Positions 43,191-53,243 of a stretch of 64,000 nt of DNA are shown piece after piece. The notes below the pieces were generated by a model. The model was not told the origin of the DNA. It ran no database searches and saw only the letters and a list, made by a program, of their open reading frames with translations. Made by a program: the position numbers and the translations under genes. This DNA comes from an uncultured Bacillaceae bacterium (GTDB lineage Bacteria > Bacillota > Bacilli > Bacillales > Cytobacillaceae): assembly GCA_937995745.1 (NCBI GenBank), contig CALKIU010000122.1:12326-76325 (forward strand). Reading direction: 5' to 3'. Positions within the stretch are counted from its first letter, which is position 1; the number at the start of each line of letters is the position of its first letter.

Positions 43191-43534
43191 ACAAGTTGCC
43201 GGCGGCCGTCTTTAAAATATCTGTATGCAAGGGCGCTCACCTTATGAACGGGCGCTTTTTTTGCGCCCGTTTTGCGGCGAAGGTCACCTTGTTTCATGTT
43301 TTGCCTGCTTTCAGCCATGATTCGACCGCCAATCGGCAAGATTTCTTTCATTTTCCGGCAGATGCCCTGCTATTTTAGCAAAGTTTCCGGAAATAAGGAA
43401 AACTTTGTCGATCATTTTTTAAAGGAGTTGGAATATTTTTGAAGAAATGAAATGTTAGAGGAAAATATAACATTTTTTAGTATAGTCGGAACAGCCCAAA
43501 GTTTGACGGTCCGTCCAAAAGGAGGTGAATGTTT

Positions 43535-44176
43535 GTGCGGAAGAACACGAAAGAAGTCATTTTGGAGTCGGCCATTTCATTGTTTAATACCCGGGGATTC
43601 AACGGAACGTCCATCAGGGACATCGCCAAAAAAGCCCGCGTAAATGTGGCCCACATCTCCTATTATTTTAAAAATAAGCGCGGATTGCTCGAATATTGCT
43701 TTACCGATTTTTTTGAGGGCTATTTAAAAGAAATTGAAAAAGGCCTCGCCGCATTAAATAAAGGGGCTGCATACTGCTTGAAAACAGTGACCAAAAATGT
43801 TGTTGAGTATTTTTATAAAAATATTCAGCTGACGAGATTTGTCCTCCGGGAAATTTCGATTGATTCGCAAATTGTCCGGGAAGTGATGTCGACTTATTTG
43901 GTGAAAGAAAAATATTATTTAAACATGATTTTTGAAGAGGGAATGCGGACAAAGGAGTTGAAAAACTTATCCGTCGACTATTTCATTATTCAATATAAAG
44001 GGTTGCTGTACATGCCTTTCTTGAATACGGATTATTTGTCCGAAGTTCTCTATATTTTCCCGCAGGAAAAATATTTTGCCGACAAATATGTCAAAGAGAT
44101 TTTTCTGTGGATTGACGGTGTCCTCCTTAATAAGGAGAACCACAATCAAAAAGAGCTCTCCGCAGCCGCATTGTAA
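43535..44176 (+). CDS. yttP: TetR-family regulator YttP
   Basis: This 213-residue protein has an N-terminal TetR helix-turn-helix (residues about 5-50: TKEVILESAISLF, GTSIRDIAKKARVNVAHISYYFKNK) and a helical ligand or dimer domain. B. subtilis YttP has the same N-terminus and the same neighbour, hisJ. The GTG at 43535 is chosen because AGGAGGTG stands nine bases upstream; an ATG at 43529 is too close to it. Targets are unknown. Confidence 0.88.
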   Translation: MRKNTKEVILESAISLFNTRGFNGTSIRDIAKKARVNVAHISYYFKNKRGLLEYCFTDFFEGYLKEIEKGLAALNKGAAYCLKTVTKNVVEYFYKNIQLTRFVLREISIDSQIVREVMSTYLVKEKYYLNMIFEEGMRTKELKNLSVDYFIIQYKGLLYMPFLNTDYLSEVLYIFPQEKYFADKYVKEIFLWIDGVLLNKENHNQKELSAAAL

Positions 44177-44227
44177 AGACGGGGAAGGGAGAGCGCTTTT
44201 TCGTGTGGCTTTGCCCGCAGTTTGGCG

Positions 44228-45028
44228 TCAACAATTTAGTTCCGCAAGCAAATGATAGCCTTGCAAAAGCTCTTTCGCCTGGTGCGCATCAGAACCGTAT
44301 ACTAGAGGAATCCCGAGAGAAACAGCTTTTTTCGCTGCCCATAACGGGGGATAAGCTTCCCCGCACAAAGGCTTGGCTGTGCCGGCTCCGTTGAAGTCCA
44401 GGCTGTAGCCTTTTTCTTTTACGGCATGCAAAATGTTGAGAATGTCCTGCTCATCATGGTAACCGGGCGGAAATTTTTTTTTGAATTTATGAACCAAGGT
44501 GATATGGCCGATTCGTTTTGGTTTGTACGTTCCGAGATCGGCGCGGATGGACGCCAAAACGGTGCGGTAATAATTTTTGTAAATTTTTTCGACGGAACCG
44601 TATTTGTCAATCATTTTTGCAAAATGTTCCGGGCTGTAATCAACACAATCGTAAGCCTCGCCGAATTTTAAGAAATGGACGGAGAGAATGGCATCGTCGA
44701 TCCGGCTGCCGTATGTATCGAGAAAATCTTTCGTTTCCTTTTCAAAACCTTCAATATAATCCACTTCAAAACCCGCGTTGATCTTAATTTTCCCTTTGTA
44801 TTTTTCTTTAAGTTCCGCAATTTCTTGAAAATATCTGTCCAGATCTTCTTTTTTCATGGCGCTGTCCCGCAAAGGAGTCGGGTCGGTAAAGCCGTCCGGA
44901 AGCGGTGCATGTTCCGTGAAAGAAATTTCCGCAAACCCGTGGAAGAGCGCTTCTTGCACATATTTTTCCAACGGATCTTTTGAGCCGTGCGGACAGAAAG
45001 GGGTGTGGATATGCCCGTTTATTTTCAC
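44228..45028 (-). CDS. hisJ: Histidinol-phosphatase HisJ (PHP family)
   Basis: This 266-residue PHP-domain enzyme hydrolyses L-histidinol phosphate in histidine synthesis. Metal ligands are seen in GHIHTPFCPHG, FTEHAPLP, EVDYIEGFE, LSVHFL, KRIGHITLVHKF, and GSDAHQ. The exact start is unclear: GGAGG lies nine bases before a GTG at 45028, and TTG codons at 45031 and 45037 are also in frame. The GTG best matches the B. subtilis N-terminus. It is convergent with yttP and divergent from ezrA. Confidence 0.92.
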   Translation of the reverse strand: MKINGHIHTPFCPHGSKDPLEKYVQEALFHGFAEISFTEHAPLPDGFTDPTPLRDSAMKKEDLDRYFQEIAELKEKYKGKIKINAGFEVDYIEGFEKETKDFLDTYGSRIDDAILSVHFLKFGEAYDCVDYSPEHFAKMIDKYGSVEKIYKNYYRTVLASIRADLGTYKPKRIGHITLVHKFKKKFPPGYHDEQDILNILHAVKEKGYSLDFNGAGTAKPLCGEAYPPLWAAKKAVSLGIPLVYGSDAHQAKELLQGYHLLAELNC

Positions 45029-45313
45029 CAAGTTCAACCTCCGTTTCTTTCAAGATTAAAAAATGGGATATTTTACAAAATTTTGTACTTAAAAGTTGAA
45101 ATTGATAGTCAAAAATTGTCGTTTACATGGTATCATAAAAGCAGTGAGATATTCATTGTAATAATTTCTTGTGCTTTCATTATAAATTTAAAACGAAAAA
45201 CGTGGCACCTTTTATCGAATGTTTCCCAATAGAAGCGGGGGCTGAATCGAGGAACATTTTAAGACAGCGTGTATGTGAAGGTCCTGGTGCTGTAACTGAA
45301 CAGGGGGCTTAAC
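45029..45313. other. Divergent hisJ-ezrA promoter region
   Basis: AT-rich in its first half. TATCAT near 45131 is a possible -10, but no hexamer at the right distance fits. No gene or clear RNA is seen. Confidence 0.4.
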
Positions 45314-47008
45314 ATGGAGTTTATCATAGTCGGATTAATTCTCATTCTCATTATATACGGTGCTGGAATAGTCGCTAAAAGAAAATTTTATAAAGAAATA
45401 GACCGCTTGGAAGCTTGGAAAATAGATATTATGAACCGTCCGGTATTGGAAGAACTGTCCAAAGTGAAACAATTGAATATGACCGGCGAAACGGAAAAGA
45501 TGTTTGAAAAATGGCGGGACGAGTGGGATGAGATAGCGGGAAGATGCCTGCCCGATGTGGAAGAGCTTCTTTTCGACGCGGAAGAATGTATCGACAGGTA
45601 CCGTTTCAAAAAGGCGAAAGAAGTCCTGAAAAAAATCCATGATTATTTGACGGAAACGGAAGAACAAATCAATAGACTGGTTGCCGAAATCAATGAACTT
45701 GTCGGCAGTGAAGAGAAAAACCGGAAAGAAATTGAGGAATTAAGAGAAATCTACCGGATCAGCAGACAAAAACTGCTTGCCCACCGTCATAATTTCGTCC
45801 TTGCAGAAAAAAGTTTGGAAGCGATGCTGGATGACATCAGCCTTCTTTTTGAACAATTTGAACAATTGACGGAAAACGGCGATTATCTTAAAGCGAGAGA
45901 AACGCTTTTGCAGATTAAGTCCCGTCTTCATGAAATCAGCCATAATATGGAGATCATCCCGAATTTGCTCGTAGAATGCCAATCAAAAATTCCGTCGCAG
46001 CTGCATGAACTGATGGAAGCATATCAGGAAATGTTGGAGCACGGCTATGTCCTTGATCATATTCCTGTTCAAAAAGAAACGGCCAGAATTGAAAAACAAT
46101 TGAAAACATACATAGAGAAGCTGGAAAAAGTTGAAACGGCGGAAGTTGTCGAAGGCCTTGAAGAGGCAAAGGACAGCATTCATCTTCTGTTTGATTTGCT
46201 TGAACAGGAAGTTTATGCAAAACAATATGTTTATGAGAATAAAGAACCGGCATTAGACATGTTGGAAGCGGTAAAAAAGGCCAATGAAGACGTGAAGGCA
46301 GAAACAGAAGACATTCTCATGAACTATCATTTGTCGGAAGAAAAGCTGGAAGAAAAAAACCGCTTTGACGAGGAAATCAAGAAACTCGCCGGACAATTCG
46401 AGATTTTGGAGCATAAAATCAAGACGGATCAAACGGCATACAGTTTGTTAAGAGATGAACTCAATGAATTGAGAGGGCAGCTTAAAGCACTTGAAGAAGA
46501 GATTGCCGATTTTGCGAAAAAATTGGCCGATTTGCGGAAAGATGAACTGTCCGCCAGGGAAAAAGTGCAAGAATTGTCGGCAAATTTGTCCGAAGCGATA
46601 AAAAGTGTGCGGTTGAGCAATATTCCCGGCATTCCCGAAAAACATTCGTATCTGTTGAGAGATGCCGGTGAGAGTATTGAGACAGTGAAAGCGAAACTGT
46701 CTGAACAGCCGCTCGACATACCGGTTATTAAAGAATATTTGAACATGGCCGTAAAACAAGTGGAATCCGCGGTAGATGCAACCTACGAATTGATTGAAAC
46801 GGCCATTCTCGCCGAAAAAGTCATTCAGTACGGAAACCGCTACCGCTACCAATTTTCGTCCGTGCGGAAGGGGCTCGAAGAAGCGGAGCAATCTTTCCGG
46901 AGCTATGAATATCAAGCCGCGCTTGAACAAGCGGCGGCATGCGTCGAAGAAGTGGAGCCGGGAGCTTTGAAAAAAATAGAAAAACTTCTTGAAGAATTGG
47001 AGGAATAA
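45314..47008 (+). CDS. ezrA: Septation ring formation regulator EzrA
   Basis: This 564-residue protein modulates FtsZ ring assembly and links it to wall-synthesis enzymes. One N-terminal membrane helix (residues 2-20) is followed by a long series of spectrin-like coiled-coil repeats facing the cytosol. The conserved NRYRYQ patch near the C-terminus, important for septal localisation in B. subtilis, is present near residue 512. GGGGG precedes the ATG. Length matches the family (562). Confidence 0.96.
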   Translation: MEFIIVGLILILIIYGAGIVAKRKFYKEIDRLEAWKIDIMNRPVLEELSKVKQLNMTGETEKMFEKWRDEWDEIAGRCLPDVEELLFDAEECIDRYRFKKAKEVLKKIHDYLTETEEQINRLVAEINELVGSEEKNRKEIEELREIYRISRQKLLAHRHNFVLAEKSLEAMLDDISLLFEQFEQLTENGDYLKARETLLQIKSRLHEISHNMEIIPNLLVECQSKIPSQLHELMEAYQEMLEHGYVLDHIPVQKETARIEKQLKTYIEKLEKVETAEVVEGLEEAKDSIHLLFDLLEQEVYAKQYVYENKEPALDMLEAVKKANEDVKAETEDILMNYHLSEEKLEEKNRFDEEIKKLAGQFEILEHKIKTDQTAYSLLRDELNELRGQLKALEEEIADFAKKLADLRKDELSAREKVQELSANLSEAIKSVRLSNIPGIPEKHSYLLRDAGESIETVKAKLSEQPLDIPVIKEYLNMAVKQVESAVDATYELIETAILAEKVIQYGNRYRYQFSSVRKGLEEAEQSFRSYEYQAALEQAAACVEEVEPGALKKIEKLLEELEE

Positions 47009-47195
47009 CATATGCCGCCTGAAAAAGGTTCGCGCCGTTCTTGCCGCGCGAACCTTTTTGCGCTGCAAAACGCCGTTATTTCGTTTTTTTCGGCCGCGCT
47101 TCATTCGTTTCTTTCAAATAAAAAAGAATTGTGCTAAGCTTATATGTTAGCAAACGGAGTGATTGCGGGCTACTATTTTCAGGGAGGCGTATGCA

Positions 47196-48344
47196 ATGAT
47201 ATATTTTGACAATAGCGCGACAACAAAACCATATGATGAGGTGCTCCGTTCCTTTTTGAAAGTTTCCAGCGAATATTTCGGCAATCCTTCCTCCCTTCAC
47301 CGCATAGGCGGACAAGCAGAGAAACTTCTTCACCAGGCTAGAAAACAAATAGCTTCTTTGTTAAATGTAAAAACAAATGAAATATATTTCACTTCCGGCG
47401 GCACGGAAAGCAACAATTTAGCCATCAAAGGAGCGGCTTTAAAATATAAAAACAGGGGAAATCATATTATTACGACGGCCGTTGAGCATGCTTCCGTCCG
47501 TGAAGCTGTCAACCAGTTGAAGGAATTCGGTTTTAGAGTGACTTTTATTCCCGTCGATAAAAACGGCCGGGCCAGCGTAAAAGATGTAGAAGAAGCGATT
47601 ACGGACGAGACAATTCTCGTTTCCATGATTCATGTCAATAACGAAATGGGCTGCATTCAGCCGGTTGAAGAGGTCGGAAGGATGTTGCAACGTTATCCGA
47701 GGATACTTTTTCATGTCGACCATGTCCAGGGAGCGGGCAAAGTGCCTCTTGATTTGCACCGCAACAATATCCATTTATGCTCTCTTTCCGGCCATAAATT
47801 TCACGGGTTGAAAGGGACGGGGATTTTATATATAAAAGAAGGCATTCAAATCCTCCCTCTTTTTTCGGGAGGGGAGCAGGAAAGAAAATTCCGAAGCGGA
47901 ACGGAAAATGTTGCCGGGTTTGTCGCCATGGCCAAAGCCTTGCGGTTAACCATGGAAAAGCGGCAGCAATCATTGGAGCTGATGTCAAGGATAAAAGAGC
48001 GCCTGATGGAAGGACTCGCAACCATTGACGGAATCGTCCTTCATACTCCGAAAACCCATTCGGCTCCTCATATTATCAATTTTTCCGTTTCTGGCGTGAA
48101 AGGGGAGACATTTGTTCACGCCCTGGAAGAAAGAGATATTTATATTTCGACAACGAGCGCCTGTTCGTCCAAAAAGCAGGAACCCAGCCGGACCCTTCTG
48201 GCGATGGGCGTTCCAAAAGAAATTGCCGCCAACGCGGTGCGCATCAGCCTTTCTTATGAAAACACCATCGAGGAAGCGGAATATTTTCTGAAAACGGTAA
48301 AAGAAACGATCAAAAAATTGAAAAAGGTAGTGGAGAAGAAATGA
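47196..48344 (+). CDS. nifZ: Cysteine desulfurase NifZ (IscS-like), partner of ThiI
   Basis: This 382-residue PLP enzyme takes sulfur from cysteine and passes it to ThiI for 4-thiouridine in tRNA. PLP-binding lysine 201 sits in LSGHKFHGLKGTG, and the persulfide cysteine is residue 323 in TSACSSKKQEPS. The N-terminus MIYFDNSATTKP is typical. The ATG at 47196 follows AGGGAGGCG; an upstream start at 47163 lies before that site. It overlaps thiI by four bases. Confidence 0.95.
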   Translation: MIYFDNSATTKPYDEVLRSFLKVSSEYFGNPSSLHRIGGQAEKLLHQARKQIASLLNVKTNEIYFTSGGTESNNLAIKGAALKYKNRGNHIITTAVEHASVREAVNQLKEFGFRVTFIPVDKNGRASVKDVEEAITDETILVSMIHVNNEMGCIQPVEEVGRMLQRYPRILFHVDHVQGAGKVPLDLHRNNIHLCSLSGHKFHGLKGTGILYIKEGIQILPLFSGGEQERKFRSGTENVAGFVAMAKALRLTMEKRQQSLELMSRIKERLMEGLATIDGIVLHTPKTHSAPHIINFSVSGVKGETFVHALEERDIYISTTSACSSKKQEPSRTLLAMGVPKEIAANAVRISLSYENTIEEAEYFLKTVKETIKKLKKVVEKK

Positions 48345-49552
48345 TGCACGACAGAATTTTAATTCGTTACGGGGAATTATCTTTAAAGGGCCGCAACCGG
48401 CACTTGTTCGTCGACAAATTGAAAGAAAGCGTCAAAAGGGCGGTTAAAGATTTTCCCAATGCAAAAGTGGAAGCGCGCAGAGAACGAATGTATGTGATTT
48501 TGAACGGGGAAAATGACCGGGAAATCATCGACCGGATTAAAGGCATTTTCGGCATTCAATCGCTAAGCCCTGTCATCACCACATCATGGGACTTGGAAGA
48601 AATGAAAAAAGCGGCCTTGGAACTGGTTAAAAGCCGCTACCGGGAAGGAGACACGTTCAAAGTTTCCGCCAGACGGTCTGATAAAGGATTCCCGCTGAAA
48701 TCAAACGAGTTGAACCAAACTTTCGGCGCCCATATTTTAAAAAATGTTCCCGGCATCAAAGTGGATGTTTCCCGGCCGGATATAACTTTGCAAATCGAGG
48801 TGCGCAAAAACGCCGTTTATTTGTCTTGTGAAAATATTCCCGGACCCGGCGGATTGCCGCCCGGTTCAAGCGGAAAAGCGATGTTGATGTTATCGGGGGG
48901 AATCGACAGCCCCGTTGCCGGCTATTTGTCCATGAAGCGCGGTTTGGAAATTGAGGCGGTGCACTTCTTCAGCCCGCCCTTCACGAGCGAACGGGCAAAG
49001 GATAAAGTGATCCAATTGTGCAAAAAGCTCGCCAATTACAGCGGCGGATACTTTGTCCTCCATATCGTTCCGTTCACGGAGATTCAAACGCTCATTCACA
49101 AACAAATTCCGGAAGGATATACGATGACAACAACAAGACGGATGATGTTGAGAATTACCGACCGGATAAGGGAAAAATTTTCCGGCATGGCTATTGTGAC
49201 GGGGGAAAGCATCGGTCAAGTGGCAAGCCAGACGATTGAAAGCATGTATGCGATTAACGCCGTAACGTCCACCCCTGTCCTTCGTCCGCTCGTGACGATG
49301 GACAAATTGGAGATTATTGAAATTGCCAAGGAAATCGGCACATATGAAATTTCGAATTTGCCGTATGAAGATTGCTGCACCATTTTTGTGCCGCCAAAGC
49401 CGAAAACAAAACCAAAGAAGGAAAAAGTGGAATATTATGAGAGCTTTATTGACTTTGAACCGTTGATTGAAAAAGCCGTTCAGGAAACGGAAACGTTGAC
49501 GATCGTTCCGGGACAAACGCAGGAAGAAGAAGAGTTTGAAGAACTGTTTTGA
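48341..49552 (+). CDS. thiI: tRNA 4-thiouridine synthase ThiI
   Basis: This 403-residue protein has an NFLD plus THUMP RNA-binding region (about 1-165) and an ATP pyrophosphatase domain with the PP-loop MLSGGIDSPVAGYL near residue 188. There is no C-terminal rhodanese domain, as in other Bacillus ThiI. It adenylates U8 of tRNA and inserts sulfur delivered by NifZ. The ATG overlaps the nifZ stop (ATGA); the next codon is also ATG. Co-translation with nifZ supports the pairing. Confidence 0.96.
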   Translation: MMHDRILIRYGELSLKGRNRHLFVDKLKESVKRAVKDFPNAKVEARRERMYVILNGENDREIIDRIKGIFGIQSLSPVITTSWDLEEMKKAALELVKSRYREGDTFKVSARRSDKGFPLKSNELNQTFGAHILKNVPGIKVDVSRPDITLQIEVRKNAVYLSCENIPGPGGLPPGSSGKAMLMLSGGIDSPVAGYLSMKRGLEIEAVHFFSPPFTSERAKDKVIQLCKKLANYSGGYFVLHIVPFTEIQTLIHKQIPEGYTMTTTRRMMLRITDRIREKFSGMAIVTGESIGQVASQTIESMYAINAVTSTPVLRPLVTMDKLEIIEIAKEIGTYEISNLPYEDCCTIFVPPKPKTKPKKEKVEYYESFIDFEPLIEKAVQETETLTIVPGQTQEEEEFEELF

Positions 49553-49638
49553 GGGGATTATTGAAACAATTACCAACGCCGCCGTTGCATGAAGGCCATG
49601 TGTATGACACATTCTATACTCACAAGGAGGTGATACAC

Positions 49639-49848
49639 ATGGCCAACAACAATGCTAACTCAAATCAATTGCTTGTTCCCGGAGCGGCCCAAGCGCTGGA
49701 GCAAATGAAGTATGAAATTGCTTCAGAATTTGGCGTGAACCTTGGACCGGAAACAACTTCCCGGGCAAACGGGTCTGTCGGCGGCGAAATTACCAAACGT
49801 CTTGTGCAAATGGCCCAGTCCCAATTGGGCGGCGGTTCATACCAATAA
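49639..49848 (+). CDS. sspA: Alpha/beta-type small acid-soluble spore protein
   Basis: This 69-residue protein coats DNA in the dormant spore and protects it from damage. The GPR protease cleavage site EIASEFG is present near residue 26, and both family signatures are visible (KYEIASEFGVNLGPE and GSVGGEITKRLVQMAQ). AAGGAGGTGATACAC precedes the ATG. The symbol follows the B. subtilis gene at this position, but sspA and sspB types cannot be separated by eye. It should be transcribed in the forespore; I did not identify a SigG promoter with confidence. Confidence 0.95.
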   Translation: MANNNANSNQLLVPGAAQALEQMKYEIASEFGVNLGPETTSRANGSVGGEITKRLVQMAQSQLGGGSYQ

Positions 49849-49865
49849 AATAAAGGGATGGCTTG

Positions 49866-49896
49866 AGGAAGCGGGTGCCGCCCGCTTCCTTTTTTG
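49866..49896 (+). terminator. Intrinsic terminator after the SASP gene
   Basis: AGGAAGCGGG and CCCGCTTCCT form a 10-bp stem with a 5-base loop followed by TTTTT. Confidence 0.93.
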
Positions 49897-50108
49897 TGTT
49901 CCAAAATGCCCGATGGCTTTAAAAAACGCCCGTCCATTATCATTCCCCCAAGTGAACGGAATTCATGTGGAAAAAAGCAAAAAAAATGAAATATGTTAGG
50001 AAAAAATAATTTAAAAAAATTTAAATAATTCGGAAAATTTAGTATAATATCTTTAAAATAATTCATTGTTTTTACAAAATAGCCAATATATGACAAGGGG
50101 GAATGGTT

Positions 50109-51695
50109 GTGAAGATAGAAGATTTGATCGCTCCGGAAAAGTATAACCTTGTGTCTGAATTTGAAAAATACGCCGACGATCCTGGGCGTCTGGCGTTGAA
50201 ATGGGAATCGGATACCGGTGAAACGAAGCAGATTACATACGCAGAACTCATAAAAAACGCCAACAAAATCGGGAACATTTTTTCAAAATACGGGCTGAAA
50301 AAAGGGGATGTCGTGTTGGTCATCGTTCCCCGTTTGATTGAAGCTTATGAAACATATATAGGCGCTTTGAAAGCCGGTCTCGTCGTGATTCCTTGTTCTG
50401 AAATGCTGCGTACAAACGACCTTCAATACCGGATTGTCCACGGGGATGCCAAAGCTGTTGTCAGCTACGCCCCGTATGTGGATCAATTTGAGGGTATAAC
50501 GGAATTGGAGAAACTCAACAAATTTATTATTGGCGGAAAGGAAGAGGATTGGATCTGCATTGAGGAAGAAAAAGAAAACGTTTCCGATGAACTGGAACCG
50601 GCCGATACTCACAGGGATGACATGGCATTCCTCTCGTTTACGTCCGGTACGACCGGAAATCCAAAGGCAGCCGTTCACTCGCACGGATGGGCTTACGCTC
50701 ATTTGCGGATTGCGGCCAAAAATTGGCTTGCCATTGAAGAAGGGGACATCGTTTGGGCCACGGCCGGACCGGGCTGGCAGAAATGGCTTTGGAGTCCGTT
50801 TCTTTCCGTTCTCGGCTCGGGAGCAACCGGTCTTTCCTATTACGGCAAGTTCGAGGCAAAGAAGTTTTTGCATCTACTTGAAAAATATAAAGTCAACGTT
50901 CTTTGCTGCACCCCGACGGAGTATCGCTTGATGGCAAAAGTTGACAATATCGGCGATTACAAACTTCCCCATCTCCGCAGCGCCGTATCGGCGGGAGAGC
51001 CGTTAAACCGCAATGTCATTGATACATTTAGAAAATATTTCAATGTAGATGTCCGCGACGGATACGGGCAAACAGAAAACACACTTCTTGTGGGGGTAAC
51101 GAAAGATATGGCATTAAAACCCGGATCGATGGGCAAACCGCTCCCCGGGAATATTGTCGAAATCATTGACGAGGACGGAAACCCCTGCAAAGTGAACGAA
51201 GTGGGAGATATTGCCGTTCACCGGAAAACCCCCGCTTTATTCAAACGTTACTACAAAGATCCTGAGCGTACGGCGAAACAATTCCGGGGAGACTGGTATA
51301 TTACCGGGGACAAAGCAAAGAAAGACGAAGACGGTTATTTCTGGTTTGAAGGCCGCGGCGACGATATTATTATCAGCTCCGGATACACGATCGGTCCGTT
51401 CGAAGTGGAAGATGCTCTTGTGAAGCATCCGTATGTGAAAGAATGCGCTGTTGTCGCCAGTCCGGATGAAATCAGAGGACATGTGGTAAAAGCGTTTGTT
51501 GTCTTGAAGGAGGGTGTGGACTCGAATCAACCGGATTTAATTCCCGAATTGCAAGAACATGTGAAGCGCTTGACCGCTCCTTACAAATATCCGCGCAAAA
51601 TTGAATTTATTTCGGAATTGCCGAAAACCGTATCCGGAAAAATCAGAAGAGTGGAGCTGCGCAAATTGGAAGAACAAAGAGCGCTGCAAAAATAA
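50109..51695 (+). CDS. mbcS: Acyl-CoA synthetase MbcS (YtcI-like, medium/branched-chain acids)
   Basis: This 528-residue AMP-forming ligase activates a carboxylic acid to its CoA ester. The P-loop-like motif FTSGTTGNPKAA lies near residue 179, DGYGQTEN near 318, and the hinge and motif GDWYITGDKAKKDEDGYFWFEGRGDD near 400. The catalytic lysine is in TVSGKIRR near the end. The N-terminus (KIEDLIAPE) and length match B. subtilis MbcS, which prefers branched and medium-chain acids. The GTG at 50109 stands seven bases after GGGGG; the ATG at 50103 is too close. Acetyl-CoA synthetase activity cannot be excluded. Confidence 0.9.
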   Translation: MKIEDLIAPEKYNLVSEFEKYADDPGRLALKWESDTGETKQITYAELIKNANKIGNIFSKYGLKKGDVVLVIVPRLIEAYETYIGALKAGLVVIPCSEMLRTNDLQYRIVHGDAKAVVSYAPYVDQFEGITELEKLNKFIIGGKEEDWICIEEEKENVSDELEPADTHRDDMAFLSFTSGTTGNPKAAVHSHGWAYAHLRIAAKNWLAIEEGDIVWATAGPGWQKWLWSPFLSVLGSGATGLSYYGKFEAKKFLHLLEKYKVNVLCCTPTEYRLMAKVDNIGDYKLPHLRSAVSAGEPLNRNVIDTFRKYFNVDVRDGYGQTENTLLVGVTKDMALKPGSMGKPLPGNIVEIIDEDGNPCKVNEVGDIAVHRKTPALFKRYYKDPERTAKQFRGDWYITGDKAKKDEDGYFWFEGRGDDIIISSGYTIGPFEVEDALVKHPYVKECAVVASPDEIRGHVVKAFVVLKEGVDSNQPDLIPELQEHVKRLTAPYKYPRKIEFISELPKTVSGKIRRVELRKLEEQRALQK

Positions 51696-51718
51696 CCAAA
51701 ATTTGCCGCTCTTTTTAA

Positions 51719-51890
51719 GGGGATGTCCAAGAAGTCAGGACAACTGACATTTTGGCTCCCCTTTTTAATGTCTTGAACAACCCCTTTTGGGCAAACGTGA
51801 TTTTCGCCGCTGTTTTTTCCTTTGATTCCCCCGTTTTTGCATGATGCGGCCATTTGCGTTCTTTTTACATTTTGAAAAGCTTCTTTCTTA
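51719..51890 (+). repeat. Intergenic hairpin repeat, copy B
   Basis: A hairpin with GGGGA (51719) and TCCCC at its base and GTCAG-GACAA-CTGAC at its tip is followed by TTTTT and then by sequence resembling 12693-12860. It can terminate the mbcS transcript. The stems of the two copies differ at several places yet still pair. The rest of the gap to 52231 shows no supportable gene. Confidence 0.6.
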
Positions 51891-52231
51891 TACTTTTCTC
51901 CCCCTTTCAGAGATAAATTTTGTTAAACTATTTTAAGTGGTGGAAATTTTGCGGAAAGTTGACGGTAATTGCTGCGCCTTTTTACTAAGAACGCCGCGGA
52001 ACGCAATTTCTACTGTCCGCAGATGGGGAAGGGAAATCATGAAAGGGCGGGAACGGTAAAAAAATGACAAAAATTTTTTTATTGTCCCAAAAAATGAATC
52101 TTTTTGGCAGTGACATTCGTTAATAACAGGCAAGGGCGGTGCCGGCCGTCCTTTTGGCCGATAGCAGCGGAAAACGGGTAAAAGGCGACCGTTGACCGAC
52201 TAAAAAAGCTTATGGAAAAGGGGAGAGGTAT

Positions 52232-53230
52232 ATGAATAAAAAACGGTGGGCGGCGCTGGGGATCGCTGCCTTCTTATTTGTAGCTTCGCTGATCGTCAAT
52301 CTCTTTTCAACTTTTGCCTTTGGAGATGTATCTGATTGGTTCACCGATTCCACTCTGTCGGAAAAAACGCTTGAAGACGGGGATATGTTCAATCGCATTG
52401 CTGTTTTAGAAATTAACGGCCCCATTGAAGATACGGGAACGCCCGGTTCCATATTTGCCGTTGGCGGCTATAATCACAGATCTTTTATGGAACAAATGAA
52501 TCAAGTGAAAAATGATGATACGGTCAAAGCCGTCATCATTAAGGTCAATTCCCCGGGAGGAGGAGTCGTGGAAACGGCGGAAGTCCATGACAAAATTAAA
52601 GAAATTCAGGAGGAAGCCGGCAAGCCGGTTTATATTTCCATGGGAACGATGGCAACATCCGGCGGATACTATATCTCTGCTCCCGCTCACAAGATTTTTG
52701 CGGCCCCTGACACGTTGACAGGTTCATTGGGTGTCATCATTCAAGGCTTCAATTTCAGCGGCCTGGCGGAAAAGTTCGGGGTCGAAGTAGTTACGTTTAA
52801 AAGCGGCCCGTACAAAGACATTTTGAGTTCGCTGAGGGATATGACAGAGGAAGAGAAGAAGATTATCGAACAGTTAATCGAAAACGCGCATAACCAATTT
52901 GTCAAAGTCATTTCCGAGGGGAGGGGGCTTCCGGAAGACGAGGTGCGTAAAATGGCCGACGGAAGAATTTATGACGGCCGGCAGGCGCTTGAACTTCGTT
53001 TAATCGACGGACACGGATATTTTGAGGACGTTCTCGAAACGGTCAAAGAAGAGCAGAAACTCAAGAATCCGATGGTGTTCACCTATTCGCAAGGGTATGG
53101 TTGGGAAAACTTGTTTTATTACGGAACGCAAAAGCTGATGAAAGATGATTTTGACATGGAAGTCCGCGCTTTGATTCAGACCCTTCAAGAAAAACATGCA
53201 CCGCGGCTGATGTATTTATATTCTGAGTGA
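52232..53230 (+). CDS. sppA: Signal peptide peptidase SppA
   Basis: This 332-residue membrane-anchored serine protease degrades cleaved signal peptides and affects antibacterial peptide resistance in B. subtilis. One N-terminal helix (about 8-30) is followed by the protease domain outside the cell. The catalytic serine is S143 in MATSGGYY, and the general-base lysine is K195 in GPYKDI, 52 residues later as in B. subtilis. AAAAGGGGAGAGG precedes the ATG. yteJ starts 13 bases after it. Confidence 0.95.
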   Translation: MNKKRWAALGIAAFLFVASLIVNLFSTFAFGDVSDWFTDSTLSEKTLEDGDMFNRIAVLEINGPIEDTGTPGSIFAVGGYNHRSFMEQMNQVKNDDTVKAVIIKVNSPGGGVVETAEVHDKIKEIQEEAGKPVYISMGTMATSGGYYISAPAHKIFAAPDTLTGSLGVIIQGFNFSGLAEKFGVEVVTFKSGPYKDILSSLRDMTEEEKKIIEQLIENAHNQFVKVISEGRGLPEDEVRKMADGRIYDGRQALELRLIDGHGYFEDVLETVKEEQKLKNPMVFTYSQGYGWENLFYYGTQKLMKDDFDMEVRALIQTLQEKHAPRLMYLYSE

Positions 53231-53243
53231 GGAGGGGAAAAAA

